Counted from the stretch's first letter, positions 8,972 to 19,770 are shown. The stretch: 64,000 bases of DNA from Pseudomonas veronii (GCF_001439695.1 NZ_JYLL01000021.1:35960-99959), one strand, 5' to 3'. The notes: generated by a model not told the origin, from the sequence alone. Numbers and translations are program-made.

Positions 8972-9315
8972 CCGCGCTCGATCTCCACGCCCACGCCCTT
9001 GGCGGCCGGCACGGCCCCCGGCTTGGTCAACTTGAGGTGCAGCCAGGGAATCTGGAACTCGCTCATCAGCACTTCGGCCAGACGCTCGGCAAAGGTTTCC
9101 ACCAACTGGTACTGCGACTGCTCGGCAAAGGCCTGGATACGCGCGGACACACTGGCGTAATCCAGTGCCAGGGTGAGGTCGTCACCCGCAGCGGCCGGGC
9201 GGTTGTCCCAGGCGAAACTCAGGTCCAGGCGCAAGCATTGCTTGATGCCGCGCTCCCAGTCGTAGGCCCCGATCACGGTGTCGACTTCCAGGCCTTCGAT
9301 AAACACTCTGTCCAA
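8962..9315 (-). CDS. folB: Dihydroneopterin aldolase
   Basis: Cleaves 7,8-dihydroneopterin to 6-hydroxymethyl-dihydropterin and glycolaldehyde, the step just before FolK. The 117-residue protein begins MDRVFIEGLEVDTVIGAYDW and carries the active-site helix QLVETFAERLAEVL and the LKLTKPGAVP strand-loop with the conserved lysine. The start is a TTG at 9315; GGAG lies about 7 bases upstream on the minus strand and no better start exists. It is divergent from plsY across a 72-base gap that must hold both promoters. Confidence 0.94.
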   Translation of the reverse strand: MDRVFIEGLEVDTVIGAYDWERGIKQCLRLDLSFAWDNRPAAAGDDLTLALDYASVSARIQAFAEQSQYQLVETFAERLAEVLMSEFQIPWLHLKLTKPGAVPAAKGVGVEIERGCR

Positions 9316-9387
9316 GCTCTTCTCCGCAGCACGACAAGGGCGCGATGCCCCGTTAGAATCAGGGCGTCCTCGCCCGGAATAGTTAGC

Positions 9388-9957
9388 ATGTTTTGGTCAC
9401 TGGCGATTTTCGCCTACCTGCTCGGCTCGCTGTCCTTCGCCATTTTGCTCAGCCGCCTGACGGGAAATCCCGACCCGCGAATGGGTGGCTCAGGCAATGC
9501 CGGCGCCACCAACATGCTGCGCCTGGCCGGCAAGAAGCTCGCCGTGCTGACGCTGCTGGGCGACGTGTGCAAGGGCCTGTTGCCCGTACTGATCGCCAGC
9601 CTTGCCGGCCTTAACCTGCAACAGCAAGCCTGGATTGGCGTGTGCGCCGTCCTCGGCCATCTGTTTCCGTTGTACTTCCGTTTTCGCGGCGGCAAGGGTG
9701 TCGCCACGGCGGCCGGCATGCTGCTGGGGATCTACCCTCCGGCGGCGCTGCTGGCCATGCTCGCTTGGCTGCTGACCTTCTACCTGACCCGCACCAGCTC
9801 GCTGGCCGCGCTGATCGCCACGCCGCTCACCCTGCCGTTGCTGGCCTGGCAGGAACCGGCGGCGCTGTTGCCGATGAGTGTGCTGACCCTGCTGATCGTC
9901 TGGCGCCATCGCGGCAATTTACGCGACCTGTTTGCCGGGCGCGAACGGCATTTTTAA
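9388..9957 (+). CDS. plsY: Glycerol-3-phosphate acyltransferase PlsY
   Basis: An inner-membrane acyltransferase that uses acyl-phosphate to make lysophosphatidic acid. It is 189 residues long and almost wholly hydrophobic, with about five membrane segments. The three cytoplasmic-loop motifs of PlsY are visible: GSGNAGATNMLR (residues 34-45), RFRGGKGVATAAG in the middle, and WRHRGNLRDLFAGRE near the C-terminus. The reading frame is open much further upstream, across folB, but the ATG at 9388 is the only start that gives a PlsY-like N-terminus. Confidence 0.94.
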   Translation: MFWSLAIFAYLLGSLSFAILLSRLTGNPDPRMGGSGNAGATNMLRLAGKKLAVLTLLGDVCKGLLPVLIASLAGLNLQQQAWIGVCAVLGHLFPLYFRFRGGKGVATAAGMLLGIYPPAALLAMLAWLLTFYLTRTSSLAALIATPLTLPLLAWQEPAALLPMSVLTLLIVWRHRGNLRDLFAGRERHF

Positions 9958-9990
9958 ATCCGGCCGATGAATTCCGCTCACCTTGAGCGC

Positions 9991-11016
9991 CTACAACGGT
10001 GACAACTGCTCCATCGGCCAGCGTGCCTGCACGCTGATCGCCAGGCTTTCGTGCTGCCCGGCCTGCAGGCGCTGGCAACCGGCATAAGCGATCATCGCGC
10101 CGTTGTCGGTGCAGAATTCAGGGCGCGCATAGAACACATCGCCCTTCATGTCGCCGAGCATTTTTTCCAGGGATGCGCGCAAGGCCTTGTTGGCGCTGAC
10201 GCCGCCTGCGATCACCAGGCGCTGCATGCCCGCCTGTTTCAGGGCGCGCTTGCACTTGATGGTCAAAGTCTCCACCACCGCCTGCTGGAACGCCAGCGCG
10301 ATGTCGCAACGGGCTTGCTCACTGTCGTCCCCGGCGCTGACGCTGTGCTGCCAGGTATTCAGGGCAGAGGTCTTCAAACCGCTGAAGCTGAACATCAGCC
10401 CCGGGCGATCACACATCGGACGCGGGAAGGTATAGCGACCGGCGACGCCTTTTTCGGCCAGGCGCGCGATTTCCGGACCGCCGGGATAATTGAGGCCCAT
10501 CATCTTCGCGGTCTTGTCGAACGCCTCACCGGCGGCATCGTCCAGCGACTCGCCCAATAGCGTGTATTGACCGATCCCATCGACCTGAACCAGCTGCGTA
10601 TGGCCACCCGAAACCAACAAAGCGACGAACGGGAACTGCGGCGGTGTTTTTTCCAGCATCGGCGCCAGCAAATGGCCTTCCATATGGTGTACGCCGAGGG
10701 CGGGAATGTCCCAGGCAAATGCCAGCGCCTGGGCGCAAGAAGCCCCAACCAGCAGGGCTCCGACCAATCCGGGGCCGGCGGTGTAGGCGATCGCATCGAT
10801 CTCGGTCGGCACACAGCCGGCCTCGTCCAGCACCTGCCGAATCAACGGCAGCATGCGTTTGACGTGATCACGGCTGGCAAGCTCCGGCACCACGCCGCCA
10901 TAGGCGCGATGCAAGTCGATCTGACTGAACAGCGCATCGGCCAAAAGCCCGCGTTCACTGTCGTAAAGTGCGACACCGGTTTCGTCGCAGGAGGTTTCAA
11001 GTCCCAGTACTAGCAT
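9991..11016 (-). CDS. tsaD: tRNA threonylcarbamoyladenosine synthase subunit TsaD
   Basis: The catalytic ASKHA-fold subunit of the TsaBDE complex that installs t6A at position 37 of ANN-decoding tRNAs; essential in most bacteria. Metal ligands are visible as H111 and H115 in HHMEGH, with VSGGHTQL following and the signature ETSCDETGVAL at residues 7-17. At 341 residues it is normal. It is divergent from rpsU across about 200 bases, the standard arrangement in gammaproteobacteria. Confidence 0.96.
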   Translation of the reverse strand: MLVLGLETSCDETGVALYDSERGLLADALFSQIDLHRAYGGVVPELASRDHVKRMLPLIRQVLDEAGCVPTEIDAIAYTAGPGLVGALLVGASCAQALAFAWDIPALGVHHMEGHLLAPMLEKTPPQFPFVALLVSGGHTQLVQVDGIGQYTLLGESLDDAAGEAFDKTAKMMGLNYPGGPEIARLAEKGVAGRYTFPRPMCDRPGLMFSFSGLKTSALNTWQHSVSAGDDSEQARCDIALAFQQAVVETLTIKCKRALKQAGMQRLVIAGGVSANKALRASLEKMLGDMKGDVFYARPEFCTDNGAMIAYAGCQRLQAGQHESLAISVQARWPMEQLSPL

Positions 11017-11103
11017 GGGTTTGCGCCTTGTAGAGGCTGAATTCGAAGGCGCGCATAATAGTCGCCACTCCCCCTCCCGACTAGCGGTTTTCGATCAGAG
11101 GCT

Positions 11104-11132
11104 TTGCATTCCTGGCAATGAGGGGTTAACAT
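11104..11132 (+). promoter_or_regulatory. Candidate sigma-70 promoter for rpsU
   Basis: TTGCAT (11104-11109) and TAACAT (11127-11132) are separated by exactly 17 bases, about 90 bases before the rpsU ATG and in the tsaD-rpsU divergent gap. The hexamers match consensus only at 3 and 4 of 6 positions, so this is a moderate candidate. Confidence 0.35.
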
Positions 11133-11219
11133 CCGCAACCCTTAAAAACCGACGACCTCAGCCGCGAATTTTTTGCGACGAGAACGTTGATTCCCGGTAA
11201 TGAAAGAAGGTAGCTCTGG

Positions 11220-11435
11220 ATGCCAGCCGTCAAAGTAAAAGAGAACGAACCCTTCGACGTAGCTCTGCGTCGTTTCAAGCGCTCCTGCGAAAAAGCCGGT
11301 GTTCTGGCTGAAGTTCGTAGCCGCGAATTTTACGAGAAGCCAACTTCTGAGCGTAAGCGTAAAGCAGCAGCCGCTGTTAAGCGTCACGCCAAGAAAGTTC
11401 AGCGCGAGCAGCGCCGCGCCGTTCGTCTGTACTAA
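11220..11435 (+). CDS. rpsU: 30S ribosomal protein bS21
   Basis: A 71-residue, highly basic ribosomal protein of the small subunit that helps initiation through the anti-Shine-Dalgarno region. The sequence [19 protein letters not shown], followed by a long Lys/Arg-rich helix, is diagnostic. It is the first gene of the macromolecular-synthesis operon rpsU-dnaG-rpoD. A terminator-like hairpin follows the stop, as in E. coli, where it partly separates rpsU expression from dnaG. Confidence 0.97.
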
Positions 11436-11460
11436 TACACAGACGTTCGTAGCAAGCTTC

Positions 11461-11493
11461 TGCCAAGCCCGGCCCTAAGCCGGGCTGTTGGCA
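11461..11493 (+). terminator. Terminator-like hairpin after rpsU
   Basis: Inner arms AGCCCGGC (11466-11473) and GCCGGGCT (11479-11486) with loop CCTAA, extended by outer arms TGCCA (11461-11465) and TGGCA (11489-11493). Only three T follow, so read-through into dnaG-rpoD is likely and probably intended. Confidence 0.65.
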
Positions 11494-11883
11494 TTTGCGG
11501 ATATCGCTTGATGCTTCACCGTCGACGCCGCCCATGCGACCGAGACACTGCTTCACACGTCAGGACTGGCTCTTCTGCCAGCGGTGCGCGTCTCTTCTGA
11601 CGAGTCTAACAAGGCTACTGACGAGCACACTTATTTCTTCAAGCAGACGATCGACTGTGTCGGCTGTGCCCATCGATGCGCTTCCGAGGCCCGCCATTGG
11701 CCAAGACCGGACGCCGGGGCAACATTTCTTCGCCGAACAGACTGAGTAGAAATTAACGTCAGTGGATGTTCGGCAGATACACTTCCTGACAGCCCAAGCA
11801 GACGATTGATGGTCGAGCCATACGATACGTGCGCTTGAGCACTTCACGGGCCCTCATTTCCACGCAGTGATGACGAGAACGCC
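11494..11883. other. Gene-free stretch between rpsU and dnaG
   Basis: Nothing in this 390-base stretch can be supported as a gene. It holds two overlapping open frames (84 codons plus, 95 codons minus) that resemble no family I know, lack good ribosome sites and have unremarkable composition. It looks less GC-rich than the flanking genes. A 12-base direct repeat CAAGCAGACGAT occurs at 11640-11651 and 11795-11806. From memory, Pseudomonas genomes usually carry a GatB/YqeY-family gene here; no YqeY sequence is recognisable on either strand. Part of it must contain the dnaG leader. Confidence 0.6.
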
Positions 11884-13854
11884 ATGGCCGGGCTGATTCC
11901 CCAGAGCTTTATTGACGACCTTCTGAACCGCACCGACATCGTCGATGTGGTCAGCTCGCGCCTGCAAATGAAGAAGGCGGGCAAGAACTACACCGCCTGC
12001 TGCCCGTTCCACAAGGAAAAGACCCCGTCGTTCAGCGTCAGCCCCGACAAGCAGTTCTACTACTGCTTCGGCTGCGGCGCGGGCGGCAACGCCCTCGGCT
12101 TTATCATGGACCACGACAACCTGGACTTCCCCCAGGCCGTCGAGGAACTGGCCAAAGCCGCCGGCATGGAAATCCCTCGCGAAGAAAGCGGCCGCCCGCA
12201 CAAACCGCGGCAACCCACCGATTCGCCGCTGTACCCGCTGCTGACCGCCGCCGCCGACTTTTATCGCCAGGCGCTCAAGAGCCATCCGCAGCGCAAGGCC
12301 GCCGTCGACTACCTCAAGGGGCGCGGCCTCACCGGCGAAATCGCCCGCGACTTCGGCCTGGGCTTCGCCCCGCCGGGCTGGGACAACCTGTACAAACACC
12401 TGAGCAGCGACACCCTCCAGCAAAAAGCCATGATCGACGCCGGCCTGCTGGTGGAAAACGCCGAGACCGGCAAGCGCTACGACCGCTTCCGCGACCGCGT
12501 GATGTTCCCGATCCGCGACAGCCGTGGCCGGATCATCGCCTTCGGTGGCCGGGTGCTCGGGGACGACAAGCCCAAGTACCTCAACTCGCCGGAAACCGCA
12601 GTGTTTCACAAGGGCCAGGAACTCTATGGCCTGTTCGAAGCGCGCAAGAACAACCGCAACCTCGACGAAATCATCGTGGTTGAAGGCTATATGGACGTGA
12701 TCGCCCTCGCCCAGCAAGGCCTGCGCAATGCCGTGGCGACCCTGGGCACCGCCACCAGCGAAGAACACTTGAAGCGCCTGTTCCGCGTAGTACCCAGCGT
12801 GCTGTTCTGCTTCGACGGCGACCAGGCCGGCCGCAACGCTGCCTGGCGCGCCCTCGAAGCCACGCTGCCGTGCCTGCAGGACGGGCGCCGCGCACGCTTC
12901 TTGTTCCTGCCCGAAGGCGAAGACCCGGACACCCTGGTCCGCTCCGAAGGCACCGACGCCTTCCGCGCGCGCATCAACCAGCATGCGCAGCCGCTGGCGG
13001 ACTATTTCTTCCAGCAACTGACCGAAGAAGCCGACCCGCGCTCCCTCGAAGGCAAGGCGCACATGGCCACCCTCGCGGCGCCGCTGATCGACAAAGTGCC
13101 GGGCGCGAACCTGCGCACCCTGATGCGTCACCGCCTGCTGGAAATCACCGGACTGAGCGGCGAAGCGGTCAGCCAGCTGGTCCACAGCGCACCGCAAGAT
13201 GCGCCGCCGGCCTACGACCCAGGCATGGATTACGACGCCATGCCGGACTATTCCGACTTCCACCAACCGCAGGAGGCCTACACGCCCCAGCAGGAGTGGA
13301 CACCGAAAAAGCCCGGCGCCGGCGGCAAGAAATGGGACAAGAAGCCCTGGAACAAAAACGGCAAGCGTGGTGACCGCGACGAGGCCTACGCCCCGCGCAC
13401 CCCGGTGGCCGTAGAGGCGCCGACGCTGATTGCCCTGCGCACGCTCATCCACCATCCGCAATTGGCGGGCAAGGTCGAGAGTGCCGAGCACTTTGCCAAC
13501 GAGAGCAATACCTATGCCCAGGTACTGATCGCGCTGATCGAGGCGGTGCAGAAAAATCCTAAGCTAAACTCCATTCAGCTGATGGCTCGCTGGCATGGCA
13601 CCGAACAAGGGCGGTTGTTGAAAGCACTCGCGGAAAAGGAGTGGCTAATTGACGGCGATAACCTTGAACAACAGTTTTTAGACACCATTACTAGGTTATC
13701 CGCGGGTCAGCACACGCAGACCCTCGATGAACTCATCAAGAGAGCGAGGCAGCCGGGATTATCGGCTGAAGAGCAAATTCAGATAGCAAAACAGATGCGT
13801 GACCTCTTAAAACAGAATGTTTCCGCATCAAACCCGACCTCAGCTGGCGCGTGA
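11884..13854 (+). CDS. dnaG: DNA primase DnaG
   Basis: Makes RNA primers at replication forks. The N-terminal CHC2 zinc finger uses C40, H43, C61 and C64 (CPFH then CFGC). The TOPRIM catalytic core carries VVEGYMDVIAL near residue 265 and FDGDQAGR with D311. A Pro/Lys-rich linker spans about residues 440-505, and a DnaB-binding helical domain fills the C-terminus to residue 656. The start ATG at 11884 gives the usual MAGLIPQSFIDDLL N-terminus; no strong ribosome site is seen, which fits low expression. Confidence 0.96.
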   Translation: MAGLIPQSFIDDLLNRTDIVDVVSSRLQMKKAGKNYTACCPFHKEKTPSFSVSPDKQFYYCFGCGAGGNALGFIMDHDNLDFPQAVEELAKAAGMEIPREESGRPHKPRQPTDSPLYPLLTAAADFYRQALKSHPQRKAAVDYLKGRGLTGEIARDFGLGFAPPGWDNLYKHLSSDTLQQKAMIDAGLLVENAETGKRYDRFRDRVMFPIRDSRGRIIAFGGRVLGDDKPKYLNSPETAVFHKGQELYGLFEARKNNRNLDEIIVVEGYMDVIALAQQGLRNAVATLGTATSEEHLKRLFRVVPSVLFCFDGDQAGRNAAWRALEATLPCLQDGRRARFLFLPEGEDPDTLVRSEGTDAFRARINQHAQPLADYFFQQLTEEADPRSLEGKAHMATLAAPLIDKVPGANLRTLMRHRLLEITGLSGEAVSQLVHSAPQDAPPAYDPGMDYDAMPDYSDFHQPQEAYTPQQEWTPKKPGAGGKKWDKKPWNKNGKRGDRDEAYAPRTPVAVEAPTLIALRTLIHHPQLAGKVESAEHFANESNTYAQVLIALIEAVQKNPKLNSIQLMARWHGTEQGRLLKALAEKEWLIDGDNLEQQFLDTITRLSAGQHTQTLDELIKRARQPGLSAEEQIQIAKQMRDLLKQNVSASNPTSAGA

Positions 13855-13868
13855 GGTCATAGCTCGGG

Positions 13869-13874
13869 TATAAT
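13869..13874 (+). promoter_or_regulatory. Perfect -10 hexamer before rpoD
   Basis: A consensus TATAAT lies in the 67-base gap between dnaG and rpoD, 48 bases before the rpoD ATG. No good -35 is found at the right spacing, so it may depend on an activator. It would give rpoD its own transcription apart from rpsU-dnaG, as known for rpoD in other gammaproteobacteria. Confidence 0.4.
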
Positions 13875-13921
13875 CCTCGGCTTGTTTTTTGCCCGCCAAG
13901 ACCTTCAGTGGATAGGGTGTT

Positions 13922-15772
<1,851 letters not shown>

Positions 15773-15780
15773 TCCCAGAA

Positions 15781-15810
15781 CCCCCGGCCCAGGCCGGGGG
15801 TTTTGCTTTC
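15781..15810 (+). terminator. Intrinsic terminator of the rpsU-dnaG-rpoD operon
   Basis: Arms CCCCCGGCC (15781-15789) and GGCCGGGGG (15792-15800) are followed by a T-rich tail (TTTTGCTTT). It closes the operon nine bases after the rpoD stop. Confidence 0.88.
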
Positions 15811-15905
15811 TACCGATTACTTTTTATAGATTCACCGCCGCGCCCTCCCTCCCCCGCAATGCCCGTCTACACTCGAAACATTCCCCGTGCCATAACGAGA
15901 CCGTT

Positions 15906-18900
15906 ATGCCCAGATTGCCGACCGTGCTTTTGCTGTCGCTGCTGACCTGGACCGCAACGGCTGGCGCCTTGACTCTCACGGAGGATGAGCGTGGCTGGTT
16001 GGCGGACCATCAGGAGCTGCGCCTGGGGGTGGATGCCTCCTGGCCGCCCTTCGAATACCGCGACGAGAACGGACGCTACCAAGGCTTGGCGGCGGATTAC
16101 GTGCGCCTGATCCAAGACCGCCTGGGCGTCCGGATCAAGCTGATCGAGCCGGTGAACTGGAGCGCCGTCCTCGAACAGGCCCGCAACAACCAGCTCGACC
16201 TGCTGCCGGGCATCATGTCCACCCCCGAGCGCCAGGCCTACATGGCGTTCACGCGGCCTTACCTGGACTTCCCCATCGTCATCCTCGCCCATGAAGGCGG
16301 TGCGCAACCGCACAACCTGAAGGACCTCTATGGGTTGAAGATTGCCGTGGTGGAGAACTACGCGCCCCATGAATTGCTGCGCACCCACCACCCCGACCTC
16401 AACCTGGTGGCCTTGCCGAATGTCAGCTCGACCCTGCAGGCGCTGGCCACCGATGAAGTGGACGCAGTAGTCGGCGACCTGGCTTCGAGCGTATGGAGCC
16501 TGCGCCAACTCAAGCTCGATGGCTTGTACGTCAGCGGTGAAACGCCCTACCGCTACCAACTGGCGATGGGCGTGCCTCGTGAAAACAAAATGCTGGTAGG
16601 GATTCTGGACAAGGTCCTCGCCGACCTCAGCCCGGACGAAACGCAAGCGATCCAGCGACACTGGGTCGGCAGCCTCACCGATCACCACACGTTCTGGACG
16701 GATCTGCTGACGTATGGCCTGCCCACGGTACTGCTGCTGAGCAGCGTATTGGTCGTCGTGATTCGGATCAATCGTCGGCTCAGTTCAGAAATTTCCCGCC
16801 GCGTCGCCCTCGAGCAGGAACTGCGCAGCAGCGAATATCACTATCGCGGCCTGGTGGAGAGCTTGTCCGCCATTGCCTGGGAAGCCAGCATTAGCGATTT
16901 CACCTACAGTTACGTGTCGCCGCATGCCGAAGAACTGCTCGGTTACCCCCGCGCCCATTGGCTGATTCCAGGCTTCTGGCGCAGCATCATTCACCCCGCC
17001 GACCTGACGCGCACCGAAGCCTATTGCTACCGCGAAACCCGCGCCAGCCGTGATCACAGCGTCGATTACCGGGTGATCACCGCCGACGGCCGTTGCCTGT
17101 GGGTACGCGATATTGTCAGCCTGATCGAACACGGCCATGAACCGGTACTCCGTGGCTTGATGATCGACATCAGTGACGCCAAGCGCACGGAAGAGGCGCT
17201 GCAATTGTCCGAGCAAAAATTTGCCTCGGTGTTCCAACAGTGCCCAGACATTCTGGTGATCGCACGAATGTCCGACGGCTGCCTGTTGGAGGTCAACAAA
17301 GCGTTCGAGGACCAGGTGGGCCTGAAGGCCGAAGACGTGATCGGTAAAACCGCTACTTCGCTGAATATCTGGGGTATCCCGGGCATCGGCCCGGACCTGC
17401 TGCAACGGCTGCAGACCACCAGCATCCGCAACCTGGAAATGCGCTTTCTGCGCAGCAACGGCCAAGCCTTTACCGGGCTGATTTCCGCCGAACCGTTCCA
17501 ACTCGACACGACCGAAGCCCTGGTAGTTGTGGTGCGAGACATCACCCAGCTCAAGGAAACCCAGCAACAGCTGCAAACCTCCGAAGAGAAATTCGCCAAG
17601 GCCTTCCATGCCTCGCCCGACGGTTTGCTTTTGAGCCGTCAGAGCGATGGCCAACTGATCGAGGTCAACGAAGGGTTCAGCCGCATTACCGGCATCGCCA
17701 GCGTGAGTTCCCTCGACCAGTCAACCCTGGACCTGGGCATCTGGGTCGACCTCAACGAACGCAAACACATGCTGGAGCTGCTGCAACGCGACGGGTTTGT
17801 CCGCGATTTCATCTGCCATATCCGCCGCAGCGACGGGCAGATCCGGCTGTGCGAGTTGTCCAGCCGCCCACTGCCCATCGGCGATGACGACTGCATGCTG
17901 ACCATCGCTCGGGACATTACCGAGCGCCAACAGATGCAGGAAAAACTGCAACAGGCCGCTACCGTCTTCGAAAGCACCGCCGAAGGCGTGTTGATCACCG
18001 ACACCCGGCAAAACATCAGCGCCGTGAACCGCGCCTTCAGCGAGATCACCGGCTACAGCGAAGCCGAAGCCCTCGGCCACACCCCGCGCCTGCTCGCCTC
18101 CGGCCTGCATGACAGCGCATTCTATGCCGCGATGTGGCACCAGTTGACCACTCACGGGCATTGGCAGGGCGAGATCTCCAACCGTCGCAAGAACGGCGAG
18201 GTCTACCCCAGTTGGCTGACCATCAGCGCCGTGCGCAACCGCGACCAGCCGATCACGCACTTCGTCGCGGTGTTTGCCGACATCTCCAGCCTCAAACACG
18301 CCCAGGCCCGCCTCGACTACCAGGCCCATCACGACCCGCTGACCGGCCTGCCCAACCGCACCCTGTTTGAAAACCGGCTACAGGCCGCGCTCAACAATCA
18401 ACAGGAGAGCGGCCACCAGGGCGCCGTGCTGTTCCTCGACCTGGATCGCTTCAAACACATCAACGACAGCCTCGGCCACCCGATCGGCGACCTGCTGCTC
18501 CAGAACATCGCCGTGCGCCTCAAGGAGCAACTGCGCGACATCGACACCGTCGCCCGCCTGGGCGGCGACGAGTTCATCATCCTCCTGCCCGGCCTGCAGC
18601 AAGCCAGCGACGCCCAGCACCTGGCCAATAAACTGCTGGCCTGCTTCACCCCGCCGTTCCAGGCGGGTGAGCACGAGTTTTTTATCAGCGCCAGCATCGG
18701 CACCAGCCTGTACCCCCAGGACGGCATGGACGTCGCCACCCTGGTCAAAAACGCCGACGCCGCGATGTACCGCTCCAAGGCCAAGGGCCGCAACCGCGTC
18801 GAAGGCTACACCCGCGACCTGACCGCCCAGGCCAAAGAACGCGTGGCGCTGGAACATGAACTGCGCCGGGCCATCGAACGCGATGAGCTGAGCCTGTATT

Positions 18901-19649
18901 ACCAACCCAAACGGAGCCTGGAGACCCAGGAACTGATCGGCGCCGAAGCGCTGATCCGCTGGCACCACCCGACCTTCGGCGACGTACCGCCCGAACACTT
19001 CATCGCCCTGGCCGAAGAGAACGGCATGATCCTGCAGATCGGCGATTGGGTCCTGGAGCAGGCCTGCCAACAAATGCACGCCTGGCAAACCGTCTTCGAT
19101 CACTTCGGCCCGCTGTCAGTCAACCTCGCCGGCGCACAACTGCGCCAGCCCAACCTGCTGTCACGCATCGAACAGCTACTGCGCGATTACCGCCTCGAAC
19201 CCGGCTGCCTGCAACTGGAGATCACCGAAAACTTCATCATGAGCCAGGCCGAAGAAGCGCTGGACGTGCTGCACCAACTCAAACGCCTGGGCGTACAACT
19301 GGCGATCGATGATTTCGGCACCGGCTATTCATCCCTCAGCTACCTCAAGCGCCTGCCCCTGGACTTCCTGAAAATCGACCAATCCTTCATCCGCGGCCTG
19401 CCCGACGACCCCCACGACGTGGCGATCGTGCGCGCCATCATTGCCCTGGGCCACAGCATGCAATTCACCATCATCGCCGAAGGCGTAGAGACCCCCGCAC
19501 AACAAACCTTCCTCGCCGCCGAGGGCTGCGAACAGATGCAAGGCTACATCGTCAGCCTGCCCCTGCCCCCGGAGCTTTTTGCCGCGACGTTTCTTCGTAT
19601 GAGGGTTCAGGATTTTTCGGATAGCACAGCGGAGAAACCATCGCTATAA
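15906..19649 (+). CDS. Periplasmic-sensing PAS/GGDEF/EAL cyclic-di-GMP protein
   Basis: A 1247-residue, membrane-anchored cyclic-di-GMP enzyme. Order: signal peptide (about 1-20), a solute-binding-protein type 3 domain in the periplasm (about 25-250), one membrane helix (about 262-284), four PAS domains (about 311-425, 437-555, 561-675, 685-800), GGDEF and EAL. The GGDEF motif is intact at residues 886-890 and the EAL motif at 1014-1016, with the downstream EITEN, DDFGTGYSSL, KID and EGVET motifs present, so both synthase and phosphodiesterase activity are possible. The input is probably an amino-acid-like small molecule. It ends 15 bases before a tRNA gene. Confidence 0.92.
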   Translation: MPRLPTVLLLSLLTWTATAGALTLTEDERGWLADHQELRLGVDASWPPFEYRDENGRYQGLAADYVRLIQDRLGVRIKLIEPVNWSAVLEQARNNQLDLLPGIMSTPERQAYMAFTRPYLDFPIVILAHEGGAQPHNLKDLYGLKIAVVENYAPHELLRTHHPDLNLVALPNVSSTLQALATDEVDAVVGDLASSVWSLRQLKLDGLYVSGETPYRYQLAMGVPRENKMLVGILDKVLADLSPDETQAIQRHWVGSLTDHHTFWTDLLTYGLPTVLLLSSVLVVVIRINRRLSSEISRRVALEQELRSSEYHYRGLVESLSAIAWEASISDFTYSYVSPHAEELLGYPRAHWLIPGFWRSIIHPADLTRTEAYCYRETRASRDHSVDYRVITADGRCLWVRDIVSLIEHGHEPVLRGLMIDISDAKRTEEALQLSEQKFASVFQQCPDILVIARMSDGCLLEVNKAFEDQVGLKAEDVIGKTATSLNIWGIPGIGPDLLQRLQTTSIRNLEMRFLRSNGQAFTGLISAEPFQLDTTEALVVVVRDITQLKETQQQLQTSEEKFAKAFHASPDGLLLSRQSDGQLIEVNEGFSRITGIASVSSLDQSTLDLGIWVDLNERKHMLELLQRDGFVRDFICHIRRSDGQIRLCELSSRPLPIGDDDCMLTIARDITERQQMQEKLQQAATVFESTAEGVLITDTRQNISAVNRAFSEITGYSEAEALGHTPRLLASGLHDSAFYAAMWHQLTTHGHWQGEISNRRKNGEVYPSWLTISAVRNRDQPITHFVAVFADISSLKHAQARLDYQAHHDPLTGLPNRTLFENRLQAALNNQQESGHQGAVLFLDLDRFKHINDSLGHPIGDLLLQNIAVRLKEQLRDIDTVARLGGDEFIILLPGLQQASDAQHLANKLLACFTPPFQAGEHEFFISASIGTSLYPQDGMDVATLVKNADAAMYRSKAKGRNRVEGYTRDLTAQAKERVALEHELRRAIERDELSLYYQPKRSLETQELIGAEALIRWHHPTFGDVPPEHFIALAEENGMILQIGDWVLEQACQQMHAWQTVFDHFGPLSVNLAGAQLRQPNLLSRIEQLLRDYRLEPGCLQLEITENFIMSQAEEALDVLHQLKRLGVQLAIDDFGTGYSSLSYLKRLPLDFLKIDQSFIRGLPDDPHDVAIVRAIIALGHSMQFTIIAEGVETPAQQTFLAAEGCEQMQGYIVSLPLPPELFAATFLRMRVQDFSDSTAEKPSL

Positions 19650-19650
19650 T
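19645..19650 (+). promoter_or_regulatory. Possible -10 element of the tRNA gene
   Basis: A perfect TATAAT overlaps the TAA stop of the preceding cyclic-di-GMP gene, 15 bases before the tRNA 5' end. No clear -35 was found. If used, the promoter lies inside the upstream coding sequence. Confidence 0.35.
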
Positions 19651-19664
19651 CCGCGACCTGTTAA

Positions 19665-19741
19665 GGGCCTATAGCTCAGTTGGTCAGAGCAGAGGACTCA
19701 TAATCCTTTGGTCCACGGTTCAAGTCCGTGTGGGCCCACCA
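19665..19741 (+). tRNA. tRNA with CAU anticodon, probably tRNA-Ile2 (k2C34)
   Basis: A 77-base cloverleaf folds cleanly: a 7-bp acceptor stem with one U-G pair, D arm GCTC/GAGC, anticodon stem GAGGA/TCCTT with loop CTCATAA, T arm with GGTTCAAGTCC, discriminator A and encoded CCA at 19739-19741. Anticodon CAT is at 19699-19701. CAU occurs in both Met and Ile2 tRNAs. The acceptor pairs C4-G69 and C5-G68 and the anticodon arm resemble E. coli tRNA-Ile2, whose C34 is changed to lysidine by TilS, so Ile2 is favoured. Automated tools may call it Met. Confidence 0.9.
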
Positions 19742-19746
19742 ATTCG

Positions 19747-19770
19747 AAAGCCGCGCATTGCGCGGCTTTT
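19747..19770 (+). terminator. Intrinsic terminator after the tRNA
   Basis: Arms AAAGCCGCGC (19747-19756) and GCGCGGCTTT (19760-19769), loop ATT, then T. A symmetrical A/T flank means it could also serve the convergent VOC gene. Confidence 0.85.

Noticed and set aside
8893..9387. Long N-terminal extension of plsY
   Set aside because: It is antisense to folB and folK; PlsY homology begins exactly at the ATG at 9388.
11495..11847. Open frames of 84 (plus) and 95 (minus) codons between rpsU and dnaG
   Set aside because: No ribosome sites, no recognisable residues, mutually overlapping.
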